Positions 8,183 to 17,465 of a stretch of 64,000 bases of DNA are shown in pieces (the stretch's first letter is position 1; each line of letters starts with the position of its first letter). The notes below the pieces were generated by a model. The model saw only the letters and a program-made list of their open reading frames with translations, made no database searches and was not told the DNA's origin. This DNA comes from an uncultured Bacteroidales bacterium. Lineage in GTDB: Bacteria; Bacteroidota; Bacteroidia; Bacteroidales; Bacteroidaceae. The position numbers were made by a program, and so were the translations under genes. The DNA is taken from contig CACYBB010000016.1 of the NCBI GenBank assembly GCA_902772585.1, forward strand, positions 22,347 through 86,346, read 5' to 3'.

Positions 8183-8650
8183 TTACTTCTTCTGATAGCG
8201 AACGGTCAGCGTTGGGGTATAGGTATTTTCCAACAGCACAGAAATCAGACCTTCACCAGCATCAAAGTTAGCCTCCTTATGGTCTTCCTTGAGGACAGGA
8301 CAATCAGGCCATGCTCCCAATTCCTTCTCCAAACCATCGCGCAGCTCCTGCCACATCTGACGAGTACTGTCATTGGTAGAGAGGTTGTAAGTCTCCTGAA
8401 CAACCATCAGCTTTTCACCATTAAAGGCAGCCAACACACGATAGTGCTCAGCAGGTGATGCCAACACGACAGTCTTTCCGCTGTCTGATGCAGCAGAGTC
8501 GACAGCAAAGCCACGTGCCATCATGGAGTCCACAAACTGAGCCACAGGCATTGTGAATGCCAGACCACGATAGTTAAAATCAGCAGGTGCATCCTTCTGA
8601 CAGGCGCACAAGGCTGCGACAGCCATCAAAGCAAAAACAAGTTTCTTCAT
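8183..8650 (-). CDS. Hypothetical lipoprotein
   Basis: The protein has 155 residues with a lipobox ending at Cys17 (ALCAC). The mature part is mixed alpha/beta, with a segment FNYRGLAFTMPVAQFVDSM at the start and a C-terminal strand TPTLTVRYQKK. I do not recognise the family. It lies 27 bases downstream of the M16 peptidase and is very likely in the same transcript, so it may be an envelope accessory of that peptidase, but nothing in the sequence shows this. Confidence 0.75.
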   Translation of the reverse strand: MKKLVFALMAVAALCACQKDAPADFNYRGLAFTMPVAQFVDSMMARGFAVDSAASDSGKTVVLASPAEHYRVLAAFNGEKLMVVQETYNLSTNDSTRQMWQELRDGLEKELGAWPDCPVLKEDHKEANFDAGEGLISVLLENTYTPTLTVRYQKK

Positions 8651-8677
8651 ATTCGTATAATGTTTAGTTAGTTGTGA

Positions 8678-11485
8678 TTATTCTGATAACATCGTCACCT
8701 CAATGCAACGCTGAGCATCCAAGAGGCGCTGGGCCATACGTTGTACTTTCTCTGCCGTCATCTCCTCAACCATCTTGCAATAGTCTTTATCGAAATCGGC
8801 ATTATCGTCCAACTCATGCCAGATGACATAGCTCCAGTAATCGTTGGTAATAGCAGCCTGCTGGTATTGCTTAACCAAATACTGCTTCACCTTATCCACG
8901 CTGCTGGCAGCAGGACCATTCTTGGCAATATTCGCCAACTGCTGGTAGATGATAGGATTCAGTTCCTCATAACGTTCAGGATCTGCATTATAGGAGATAC
9001 GCAGCATGGCGTTAGGTTTATCTTCCTTGTTCAAATCAAAATCGACACCAACACCATAGGTCCCCCCCTTCTCCTCACGAACAGAATCCGTATAGGCTAT
9101 CGAGAGGCAACGCTTCAGGAAGTCCAGTTCCAGGTCGCTCTGGGGCGAGAAGGGCACATCGGCAGAGTAGTAGATGCCCACATTAGCCAATGGCGTATTC
9201 ATCTTCTTGCGGAAGCGGCACACCTTTGAACCCTCAACAATCTGGGGTACATTCTTCCAGTTGACCTGCTCGTTCTTGTGGGTAGTAGGCAGCGTGGCCA
9301 GATACTGGCATACCAACTGGCGCAACTGCTGTTCATCATAGTTGCCAATGATTACCGTCTTGAAGTTTGATGCATCGCTGAACAGATGACGATAGAGTTG
9401 CAGGATGCGATCGTAGTTCACCTTCTCGAGTGTTGCCTGAACAACAGGTTCCAGACGCGGATGGTGACCATAAATAACTGCACGTACAGAGTCGTTATAG
9501 TCTACCTTGGGAGATGCGTTACGATTTGTCAGGAAGGCATGCGTGCGATTAATCAGGCTGGCAAAAGCCACGGTATCACGACGCGGCTGTGTGAAATAGA
9601 GGTATGCCAACTCAAACATCGTAGGCATATCTTTCAGAGATACACCACCACTGATAACCTGTCCACGCGTGCTTACAGAAGGTTGCAAACGTACTGACTT
9701 GCCTGACAGCATACGACGCAATGTTGTAGCATCAAACTGAGCCACACCAGCATCAGTAATAGCACTATTCATCAGGTTAAAGTTAGGAATGTCCTCGTCG
9801 TCAAAGACAGAGGCACCACCATCAGCCTGCATACGCATGGAGACTGCATCGGCAGCAAAGTCCGTCTTCTTGACATACACCTTCATACCATTCGACAGCG
9901 TCCACTCAGAGAAGCCATGCTTGAAAGCCTTCTCGCTGACAATGCTTCCTGGCTGTGGCAACTCGCTAATAAGATGTTCAGCTATCTCCTGCTCTGGATA
10001 AGGTGCATACGACAACTGCTGAGCAGCCAGAATAACATTCTCTATCTGCTGTTCTGTAGGCAGCACCAGTCCTTCTTTGTCAGGAGCATACATGATAGCC
10101 ACCTGATTCTTGTCTGTAATCAGTTCACGAGCAGCATTGTTCACCTCCTCCAACGTTACCTCACGATCGAAGCGGCGTGTCAGTTCCAACTGGTCGTCAA
10201 TAGAGATGAGTGGTTCGCCATTCAGAAAATGCTGGATGCAGGCTGTCACAAACTTAGAGTTTCGACGATCGTCACGCTCACGATACTTACGTTCATCGTG
10301 GTTCAGACGCATGCTCTTAGCACGTTGCAGCTCCGACTGAGTGAAACCATGTTGGCGAACACGCTCCTCAACACCTACTGCAGCGATGATACCTCCCAAG
10401 ACATTGTTTTCCTGACAGCTGACAGACAATGAGAACGACTCCTTCATACGGCTGAGGAAGAACGTTGTCGCACGACCTGTAGCACTCTGATAGGGAGGAT
10501 TAGCTTGTAGGCGCAGTTCAGCTAAACGGTCGTTCATCATAGCGCCTATCAGCAGGTCTATATATTCACCACGCTTATATTTCACGTCGTTCTTCTCGTT
10601 GTCAGGTGTCGCATCACGCTTCTGGTAGAGGTGACACAACACGATGGGCTGTTCGGCATCTTTCTCGATATCGACAATCATCTTCTCGTTATCACCTACA
10701 GGATAGTACTCACGCTTGGCAGGATTCTTAGGTGTGGGAATCTTGGAGAATAGTTTCTGAATCTTCTTCTCCACTTTGTTGACATCAATGTCGCCCACCA
10801 CGACGATAGCCTGCAGGTCAGGACGATACCACTTATGGTAGTAGTCGCGTAAGTCCTGATAGGGGAAGTTGTCGACGATATCCATCGAACCAATAGGCAT
10901 ACAGTCCTCATACTTCGTACCCTTATAGACCTTCGGCATAGCCTGTTCCATCAGTCGCTGCACGGCACGTCCGGCACGACGCGTACGCCACTCTTCATGG
11001 ATGACACCACGTTCCTTGTCAATCTCTGCATCTTCCAGCAACAGATAGTGACTCCAGTCGTTCAAAATCAGCAGGCAAGAGTCGAGGATACCCTCACGCT
11101 TCAAGGGAACAGAAGAGATGTTATATACCGTCTGTTCTACGCTAGTATAAGCATTCAGGTTGGCACCAAACTTCACACCGATGGTCTCACACCAAGGAAC
11201 GATACCCAACTGTTTTCCCTTACCAGGGAAGTGCTTGGTACCGTTAAAAGCCATATGTTCCAAGAAGTGTGCCAAACCGCGCTGACGAGGTTCCTCCTGA
11301 ATGGAACCCACTTTCTGGGCGATATAGAAATCTGCCAGTCCTGCCTCTTTGGCATTATGACGCAGATAGTATGTCAGGCCGTTCTTCAGCTTTCCTGTCC
11401 TGATGGTAGGATCTTGTGACAAGGGCTGTGCTGAGAGCACTACAGCAAGTGTCAACAAGAACATTGTTGAAACAATTTTTCTCAT
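8678..11485 (-). CDS. M16-family zinc metallopeptidase (pitrilysin/PqqL-like), exported
   Basis: The protein has 935 residues with a cleavable signal peptide (MRKIVSTMFLLTLAVVLSA), so it acts in the periplasm. The inverted zinc motif HFLEH is at residues 73-77 in GLAHFLEHMAFNGT, with a downstream glutamate region GVIHEEW. The length fits the four-domain single-chain M16 clamshell that degrades peptides up to small proteins. The reading frame extends 18 codons upstream, but the -7 promoter box at 11506-11513 lies in that extension, so the start is the ATG at 11485. It is divergent from a TonB-receptor operon across a 141-base region. In Pectobacterium, FusC is an M16 peptidase paired with a TonB receptor for protein import, so a similar link is conceivable here. 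Confidence 0.92.
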   Translation of the reverse strand: MRKIVSTMFLLTLAVVLSAQPLSQDPTIRTGKLKNGLTYYLRHNAKEAGLADFYIAQKVGSIQEEPRQRGLAHFLEHMAFNGTKHFPGKGKQLGIVPWCETIGVKFGANLNAYTSVEQTVYNISSVPLKREGILDSCLLILNDWSHYLLLEDAEIDKERGVIHEEWRTRRAGRAVQRLMEQAMPKVYKGTKYEDCMPIGSMDIVDNFPYQDLRDYYHKWYRPDLQAIVVVGDIDVNKVEKKIQKLFSKIPTPKNPAKREYYPVGDNEKMIVDIEKDAEQPIVLCHLYQKRDATPDNEKNDVKYKRGEYIDLLIGAMMNDRLAELRLQANPPYQSATGRATTFFLSRMKESFSLSVSCQENNVLGGIIAAVGVEERVRQHGFTQSELQRAKSMRLNHDERKYRERDDRRNSKFVTACIQHFLNGEPLISIDDQLELTRRFDREVTLEEVNNAARELITDKNQVAIMYAPDKEGLVLPTEQQIENVILAAQQLSYAPYPEQEIAEHLISELPQPGSIVSEKAFKHGFSEWTLSNGMKVYVKKTDFAADAVSMRMQADGGASVFDDEDIPNFNLMNSAITDAGVAQFDATTLRRMLSGKSVRLQPSVSTRGQVISGGVSLKDMPTMFELAYLYFTQPRRDTVAFASLINRTHAFLTNRNASPKVDYNDSVRAVIYGHHPRLEPVVQATLEKVNYDRILQLYRHLFSDASNFKTVIIGNYDEQQLRQLVCQYLATLPTTHKNEQVNWKNVPQIVEGSKVCRFRKKMNTPLANVGIYYSADVPFSPQSDLELDFLKRCLSIAYTDSVREEKGGTYGVGVDFDLNKEDKPNAMLRISYNADPERYEELNPIIYQQLANIAKNGPAASSVDKVKQYLVKQYQQAAITNDYWSYVIWHELDDNADFDKDYCKMVEEMTAEKVQRMAQRLLDAQRCIEVTMLSE

Positions 11486-11505
11486 CGTTCTATTGATTTT
11501 GAGCG

Positions 11506-11537
11506 CAAAGTTACGAAATACCATTGACATAAGCAAC
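11506..11537 (-). promoter_or_regulatory. M16 peptidase promoter (GTTG, 20 bases, TAACTTTG)
   Basis: The minus-strand -7 box is TAACTTTG at 11506-11513, with GTTG at 11534-11537 in the -33 position. It fixes the peptidase start downstream at 11485. Confidence 0.7.
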
Positions 11538-11561
11538 AAGAATTAAGAAAAATTTACACAC

Positions 11562-11579
11562 ATACCTACTAATAGGTAT
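11562..11579. promoter_or_regulatory. Candidate operator palindrome ATACCTA-ctaa-TAGGTAT
   Basis: A perfect 7-base inverted repeat with a 4-base spacer sits between the two divergent promoters and overlaps the -33 element of the TonB receptor promoter. A TAGGTAT half-site also occurs at 20530-20536, just upstream of the promoter of the secreted-protein operon. A regulatory role is inferred from position. Confidence 0.5.
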
Positions 11580-11609
11580 TGCGAAATCGACAAAATCTTC
11601 GTACTTTTG
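11578..11609 (+). promoter_or_regulatory. TonB-receptor operon promoter (ATTG, 20 bases, TACTTTTG)
   Basis: The -7 box TACTTTTG is 17 bases before the start codon. The -33 element is ATTG at correct spacing and overlaps the palindrome. Confidence 0.75.
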
Positions 11610-11626
11610 CACCATAATAATATAAT

Positions 11627-14503
11627 ATGTACAAACGACTACTCTTTTTCATTATCATATTCTGCCAATTGGCAACGCTTCACGCCCAGCAAATCACCAT
11701 TGCCGGACGTGTCGCTGACGAAGAGACGCAGAAGCCGATAGAGTTTGCCTCCATCCTGATGAAGGAGAACGGACTATGGGCTATTACTGGTGCTGATGGT
11801 TCCTTCCGCATCAAGAATGTTCCTGCTGGCAAGGTGGTGCTGACCATCCAATGTCTGGGCTATGCCACTCGTCAGATTGCCCTTGACATCAACAAGGACA
11901 TTCCTCGCCTGCGCATCAACTTGAAACAAGAGAACCTGAAGCTGGACGAAGTCACCGTGACTGCCAAGCGCAAGGATAACGAGAGTACCACCAGCTATAC
12001 TATCGACAGGGCAGCCCTCGACCAGCAACAACTGTTGAATGTGAGCGATATCGCCACCTTGTTGCCTGGCGGAAAGACGGTTAATGCCACCCTGATGAGC
12101 GACAACCGTATGGCGCTGCGAAGTGGTAGTCAGGAGAAAGGCAACGCTTCCTTTGGTACCGCTATTGAGGTGGATGGCATGCGACTCGACAACAACGCTT
12201 CAGCAGGCGAGACAGCAGGTGCCAGCACTCGTACCATCAGCGCTTCGAACATCGAGTCCATAGAGATTGTCACGGGTATTCCCTCTGTAGAGTATGGCGA
12301 CCTGTCGAATGGTGTCGTCAAGGTGAACACTCGCAAGGGTAAGTCGCCTTTCATTGTGGAGGGCAAACTCAATCAGCACACCCAACAGATAGCCCTGAAC
12401 AAAGGTTTTGATTTGGGCCATCGCAATGGTGTATTGAATGCTTCTTTCGAACATGCCCGTTCCTTTAGCAATGCAGCATCGCCCCATACAGCCTACCAGC
12501 GCAACATCCTGTCGTTGCACTACATGAACATCTTTATGCGAGAGACGACACCCCTGACGCTGAATGTTGGTTTGACAGGCAACATCGGAGGCTATAACGC
12601 AGAGGCTGACCCAGACAACGAACTCGACGACTACAGCAAGTCGCGCGACAACAATCTGCGTGCACACTTCGAACTGAACTGGTTGCTGAACAAAAAGTGG
12701 ATTACCAACCTCTCGCTACGTGGTTCCTTGTCGACAGCTGATCGCAAGAGCGAGGACTACACCCACACCAATAGCGCTACCACACTGTCTAACCTTCACG
12801 CCATGCAGGAGGGTTACTTTATGGCTACCAACTACGACAGCAATCCCAATGCACCCATCATTCTTGGTCCTACAGGCTATTGGCACGTCAAACAATTCCA
12901 CGATTCCAAACCCATCAACGGCTCCTTGCGTCTGAAAGCCGACTGGACGCGTCGCTTCAACAAGCTGATGAGTCGTTTGATGTTGGGTGCAGAATATACA
13001 AGCAGTCGCAACAACGGACGAGGCACGTATTACGATGACCTGCGCTATGCACCCACCTGGCGCGAGTATCGCTATGACGACCTGCCCACTCTGAACAACA
13101 TAGCCCTCTATGCAGAGGAAAAGGTTAGCATTTCCACGTCAAAGTTGTCGACGCTGGAGATTACTGCTGGACTGCGCGACGACATCACCATCATCAACGG
13201 CTCGGAGTATGGTACTGTCAGTTCCCTGTCACCACGCTTCAATGGTCGCTATACGTTCTGGAAGAATCGTCGCAAGCGTGTAGTCAGCGACCTGGTACTG
13301 CATGCCGGATGGGGCAAGAGCGTCAAGTTGCCCTCCTTCCAGGTGCTCTACCCCAGCCCATCATACTACGACATCGAGGTATTCCGTTCGCCATCGACTG
13401 CTGACAACACCACCGTCAGCGCATGGTACACACGCCCCTCGAAAGCCCTCTACAACCCTGACCTGAAGTGGCAGTACACTAACCAGACAGACATCGGCAT
13501 CGAGATGAATATAAAAGGTACGCGCGTATCGCTGTCTGCCTTCCACCATCGTACCTACAACCCTTATATGGCCACTACGGAATATACGCCATTCAGCTAC
13601 TATTACACCCCCGTTTCTGCCTTGGAGGGGCTCACGATACCTACCGACGGACGCACCTACGCCATCAACCCATCGACAGGTACTGTGACTGTCCGTTCAG
13701 CTGACGGAAGTAGCGCTGTCGTTCCCAGCAATGAGCGACGTTTCTACCAGAGCAACACTCGCTATGTCAACGCCTCGCCTCTGGATCGCTACGGACTGGA
13801 ATGGATGATTGATTTCAAGCAGTTCAAGGCGCTGAACACCAGTCTGCGCTTCGACGGCAACTACTATTACTACAAGAGTAAAGACGAGACGCTCTTTGCC
13901 AGCATGCACAACAGCAATACCAAGATGACAGGCACTGGCGAACCCTACCAGTATATCGGTTGGTATCGTGGTACCAGCGGCACCTCCACAGCACAGACAT
14001 CCATTGCCAATGGTGCCATCTCAAAGACGCTCAACCTCAACACCACCATCACCACGCACATTCCCAGAATTCGTCTCATCATGGCCCTGCGCATTGAGAG
14101 TACGCTTTACAGCTATCACAAGAGCCTCAGCGACTTTGATGGCGATGTCTATCCAGAATACTACACGACGTGGGACAATCCTACCACCATGATACCCTTT
14201 GCAGAGAAGTTCCTGTGGGCGAAAGACAACGACGCTACGCTGTATAACGACCTGCAAAACCTCGTGGTACACCCCAACACAGCGTATGTGATGAATGCCA
14301 ATCGCATCAGCGCCTACTATTCTGCCAACTTCAGCGTAACCAAGGAGATTGGTGACCACGTGTCTATCTCGTTCTATGCGAACAACTTCTTTAACAACAT
14401 GAAGACCGTCCACTCCTCGCAGACCGACCTCGACGCGTCGCTCTTCTCCAGCAGTTATATTCCCAGTTATTACTACGGACTATCCCTCAGACTCAAGCTA
14501 TGA
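11627..14503 (+). CDS. TonB-dependent receptor with N-terminal CarboxypepD_reg-like domain
   Basis: This outer-membrane active transporter has 958 residues. The signal peptide ends at LHAQ near residue 21. Residues about 22-110 form the carboxypeptidase-regulatory-like extension (GRVADEETQKPIEFASILMK, then GSFRIKNVPAGKVVLTIQC). The plug follows (VTVTAKRKDN, then SIEIVTGIPSVEYGDLSNGV near 225), and the rest is a 22-strand barrel. No SusD-like partner follows. Instead the next genes encode a DUF4876-like lipoprotein (4-base overlap) and a DUF6850-like barrel, which I recall as a recurrent trio in Bacteroidota. The substrate is unknown, and the absence of SusD and of carbohydrate enzymes beside it argues against a polysaccharide locus. 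Confidence 0.92.
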   Translation: MYKRLLFFIIIFCQLATLHAQQITIAGRVADEETQKPIEFASILMKENGLWAITGADGSFRIKNVPAGKVVLTIQCLGYATRQIALDINKDIPRLRINLKQENLKLDEVTVTAKRKDNESTTSYTIDRAALDQQQLLNVSDIATLLPGGKTVNATLMSDNRMALRSGSQEKGNASFGTAIEVDGMRLDNNASAGETAGASTRTISASNIESIEIVTGIPSVEYGDLSNGVVKVNTRKGKSPFIVEGKLNQHTQQIALNKGFDLGHRNGVLNASFEHARSFSNAASPHTAYQRNILSLHYMNIFMRETTPLTLNVGLTGNIGGYNAEADPDNELDDYSKSRDNNLRAHFELNWLLNKKWITNLSLRGSLSTADRKSEDYTHTNSATTLSNLHAMQEGYFMATNYDSNPNAPIILGPTGYWHVKQFHDSKPINGSLRLKADWTRRFNKLMSRLMLGAEYTSSRNNGRGTYYDDLRYAPTWREYRYDDLPTLNNIALYAEEKVSISTSKLSTLEITAGLRDDITIINGSEYGTVSSLSPRFNGRYTFWKNRRKRVVSDLVLHAGWGKSVKLPSFQVLYPSPSYYDIEVFRSPSTADNTTVSAWYTRPSKALYNPDLKWQYTNQTDIGIEMNIKGTRVSLSAFHHRTYNPYMATTEYTPFSYYYTPVSALEGLTIPTDGRTYAINPSTGTVTVRSADGSSAVVPSNERRFYQSNTRYVNASPLDRYGLEWMIDFKQFKALNTSLRFDGNYYYYKSKDETLFASMHNSNTKMTGTGEPYQYIGWYRGTSGTSTAQTSIANGAISKTLNLNTTITTHIPRIRLIMALRIESTLYSYHKSLSDFDGDVYPEYYTTWDNPTTMIPFAEKFLWAKDNDATLYNDLQNLVVHPNTAYVMNANRISAYYSANFSVTKEIGDHVSISFYANNFFNNMKTVHSSQTDLDASLFSSSYIPSYYYGLSLRLKL

Positions 14504-15837
14504 AGAAAATACTCCGCACGATAATATGCCTTGTTTGTTGCTATGCCATAGCGACATACCTGACAGCTTGCTCCGACCAGGACGCCCCCTCTGTTGACAC
14601 CAGCGAGGTTCGTATCTTGTTGGCTGGTCTCGACGACGACCTGTCAGGTCTCGACGTCCAACTGCGCAACATCAGTACAGGCAGCGTGTTCATTGAGAAG
14701 AGCAACACACAGGGTATCGCCATTTTCAATGTTACCCCAGGACTTTACGAGGCGCTGACCTCGCAGACGCGCAATACCACAGGCAACGAGTACTACAGCT
14801 ATAACGGCACCTCAGGACAGATTACCGTCCTTGCCAATCAGGGCGCCACAGCCACCATTCCCATGAAACGCGCCACCATCAGTCGACTGGTCATCAAGGA
14901 ACTCTACTGCGGAGGATGTATGGCTGACGATGGTGTTACTGCCTTCCACTACGACAAGTGCGTCATTCTCTATAACAACAGCGCCGAACCAGCATCCTAC
15001 GACAACCTCTGCTTTGGTATGTCGGCACCTGCCAACGCTCAGGCTACCAACAACAACTACTTGGCCAATGGTCGTCTGAACTACGAGGGCGAAGGTTTCA
15101 CACCCTTGTGGAATGGTATCTGGTACTTCCCCTCGACGCTGACCATCGACCCCTATTCTGAGATTGTCGTCAACATTCATGGTGCCATTGACAACACGCA
15201 GACCATCAGTCAGTCCATCAACTTTGCCAATGCCGACTACTACTGTATGTTCGACCCTGAGAGCGGCTACAACAACCAGCGCTACTGTCCTACGCCCTCA
15301 GAGGTCATCCCCACGTCGCACTACTTGAAAGCAGCAGTCTATGGACTGGGCAACGCCTGGCCATTGAGTAATTCGTCACCATCGTTGGTACTGTTTCAGA
15401 CAAAGGATGTTGCCCCTGCTGACTATGCACAGAATAACGACAACTACTGGTATGATGGTGGAGGCAACAACGTCGCTAAGCGATGCGTCAAGGTACCCAA
15501 CAACTGGATTATCGACGCCATCGAGGTCTTCTCCAGCGACTATGCCACACAATGCATGAAGCGCCTCACAGCCGATATCGATGCAGGTTACGTCTGGATG
15601 ACCAACAAAAAGGGGCACTCGCTCTATCGCAACGTCGACAAGCAGGCTACAGAGCAGTTGCCAGAAAACGATGGCAAACTGGTTTACGACTACGCCTTGG
15701 GCGTTGACGACAGTACCGACCCCAGCGGCATCGACGCAGAGGCCAGCATCCAGAAGGGTGCCCACATCATCTATCAGAACACCAACAATGCCACCAACGA
15801 TTTCCACGAACGCCAGCTATGCTCACTAAGAAAATAA
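14500..15837 (+). CDS. DUF4876-like surface lipoprotein
   Basis: The protein has 445 residues with a lipobox YLTAC (Cys24). After it comes a beta-rich domain of about 80 residues (VRILLAGLDDDLSGLDVQLR, then GIAIFNVTPGLYEAL) that resembles a prealbumin-like fold, followed by a larger Asn/Tyr-rich domain with two cysteine pairs (ELYCGGCMADDG and YCMFDPESG). I recognise it as DUF4876-like. The start ATG overlaps the receptor stop codon and its own 3' end overlaps the next gene by 19 bases, so all three are translationally linked. By analogy with SusD it may cap or feed the TonB receptor, but this is inference from gene order. Confidence 0.75.
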   Translation: MKKILRTIICLVCCYAIATYLTACSDQDAPSVDTSEVRILLAGLDDDLSGLDVQLRNISTGSVFIEKSNTQGIAIFNVTPGLYEALTSQTRNTTGNEYYSYNGTSGQITVLANQGATATIPMKRATISRLVIKELYCGGCMADDGVTAFHYDKCVILYNNSAEPASYDNLCFGMSAPANAQATNNNYLANGRLNYEGEGFTPLWNGIWYFPSTLTIDPYSEIVVNIHGAIDNTQTISQSINFANADYYCMFDPESGYNNQRYCPTPSEVIPTSHYLKAAVYGLGNAWPLSNSSPSLVLFQTKDVAPADYAQNNDNYWYDGGGNNVAKRCVKVPNNWIIDAIEVFSSDYATQCMKRLTADIDAGYVWMTNKKGHSLYRNVDKQATEQLPENDGKLVYDYALGVDDSTDPSGIDAEASIQKGAHIIYQNTNNATNDFHERQLCSLRK

Positions 15838-17465
15838 TTGTCCTCCTGTCCTGTTTGCTGGCACTGAATGCCAGCACACTCTTCGCTCAAGATTCTTTGA
15901 CCAATGGTCAAAGTGTGGCGTTGCAATGTCTGCTCTTGCGCGACTACCGCTTCGTGCAACAGTCGTCGCCCTGGCTCACCCAACGTAATGCAGCAGCGCT
16001 GACGCTATTTAACAGCCAGAGCATTTCTGAGGCAGAGTTGTCGTTTACCCATGCTAGTGGCAAACTGACGAACTTCAGTGGTTCACCCTCGTCGAACGAT
16101 TTCCAGGCAGCCACCGAGTCGTACTATCGCATCAATCCTCGTACCGTTGTCTATGGTGCCATCAGTTACGACAACCTATCGGGCAAGGATATGACGGGCT
16201 CTGTCTTTATGCAAGACCGTCTGCCCTTCGACATCGTGGAGGACTCGCTGACCAACATGGGGCGCAAGCATCGCGACACCTATCACCTTGTGGGCGCCTT
16301 CGGCTATCAGGTGGCCAATGGCTTTGCTGTTGGTATGAAAGCCGACTACACCGCTGCCAACTACGCCAAATACAAGGACTTGCGCCACAAGAACAAGCTG
16401 ATGAACCTCGACTTTACAGCAGGTGTGCTGGGCTGTTTCAATATTCAAGGTTCCACTGTCAACGTAGGTCTCGACTACACCTACCATCGTCGTACGGAGA
16501 GTGTGGAGTTTGGCACTTACGGCAAGGCCGACAAGGTGTATAAGTCACTCATCGACTATGGAGCGCTGATGGGTATCGTTGAGCAGTTTGGCAACGATGG
16601 CTATACGGACAAGACCAACGAGATGCCCCTCTTCGAGGATGCTCATGGTGTGGGACTGCAACTGGAGTTCATGCCTCTCTTCCTTGCCGTTTCCTATAGT
16701 CACGCAACGGGCTATTATGGTCGTCCGTCGCAGTACACCATCACCTATACCGACCACGATCGCAACATCTTCACGCTTCAGGGTCGCCTCTCCCATGCCT
16801 TCAGCACATCGAGGATTTCCCTCGACGTCAAATACCAGAGCGAGAAGTTGGAGAACCGCATCAACACCTATCGCGGACTGACTAACGACTATGGTGCCAC
16901 CTACTACGAATACTACGATGCGACGAAAAGTGGCGAGAAAGGTTGGCGCAATTTCGATGTTGACTACACCCTCCACTTGGGCATCCGTCACGAGTTGCCC
17001 ACATGGACCATTACGGCTGGCTACCACTGGCAACAGCGTGACATCACAGCCTACCTCTATCCCTACTATCGTCAGCAACAGTTGAACACCAGCGAGGTAA
17101 CAGCCAGCATGACACGCAATCTGAACCTCATGGGTGGCATTCTTGGCGTGACGCTGAAGGGTGGTTACCAGACTGGTTCTGGCGACCCCTACCACGATGG
17201 TTCGTTTGTTACACCCAGCGCCAAACAACCTCAGCCTGCCACAATGGAGGCTTTCCTCTATCGCGACTACGAGTTCCTGACAGCCAAGCAGTACCATCTC
17301 GGCCTACAGTTGAAGTACAACTTCATTTTCCCAGGCACCCGCTTGAATACTTTCGTGCGTACTGCCTTCGACTATCGCAAGGCAAAAACAAATGACGAGA
17401 GGCTATCAGGTTTCCACAACCCTCATCGCACTCTCGTCACTATTGCCGCAGGTCACACGTTCTAA
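15819..17465 (+). CDS. DUF6850-like outer-membrane beta-barrel protein
   Basis: The protein has 548 residues with a signal peptide ending at LFAQ near residue 24. The mature protein is a run of amphipathic strands, and its last residues (TLVTIAAGHTF) end in phenylalanine, the usual C-terminal signal for barrel insertion by BAM. I recognise it as the DUF6850-like partner of DUF4876 proteins. It is the third gene of the TonB-receptor operon. Its stop codon overlaps the stop of the convergent gene at 17462 by 4 bases, an unusually tight convergent junction. The function is unknown. Confidence 0.75.
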   Translation: MLTKKIIVLLSCLLALNASTLFAQDSLTNGQSVALQCLLLRDYRFVQQSSPWLTQRNAAALTLFNSQSISEAELSFTHASGKLTNFSGSPSSNDFQAATESYYRINPRTVVYGAISYDNLSGKDMTGSVFMQDRLPFDIVEDSLTNMGRKHRDTYHLVGAFGYQVANGFAVGMKADYTAANYAKYKDLRHKNKLMNLDFTAGVLGCFNIQGSTVNVGLDYTYHRRTESVEFGTYGKADKVYKSLIDYGALMGIVEQFGNDGYTDKTNEMPLFEDAHGVGLQLEFMPLFLAVSYSHATGYYGRPSQYTITYTDHDRNIFTLQGRLSHAFSTSRISLDVKYQSEKLENRINTYRGLTNDYGATYYEYYDATKSGEKGWRNFDVDYTLHLGIRHELPTWTITAGYHWQQRDITAYLYPYYRQQQLNTSEVTASMTRNLNLMGGILGVTLKGGYQTGSGDPYHDGSFVTPSAKQPQPATMEAFLYRDYEFLTAKQYHLGLQLKYNFIFPGTRLNTFVRTAFDYRKAKTNDERLSGFHNPHRTLVTIAAGHTF

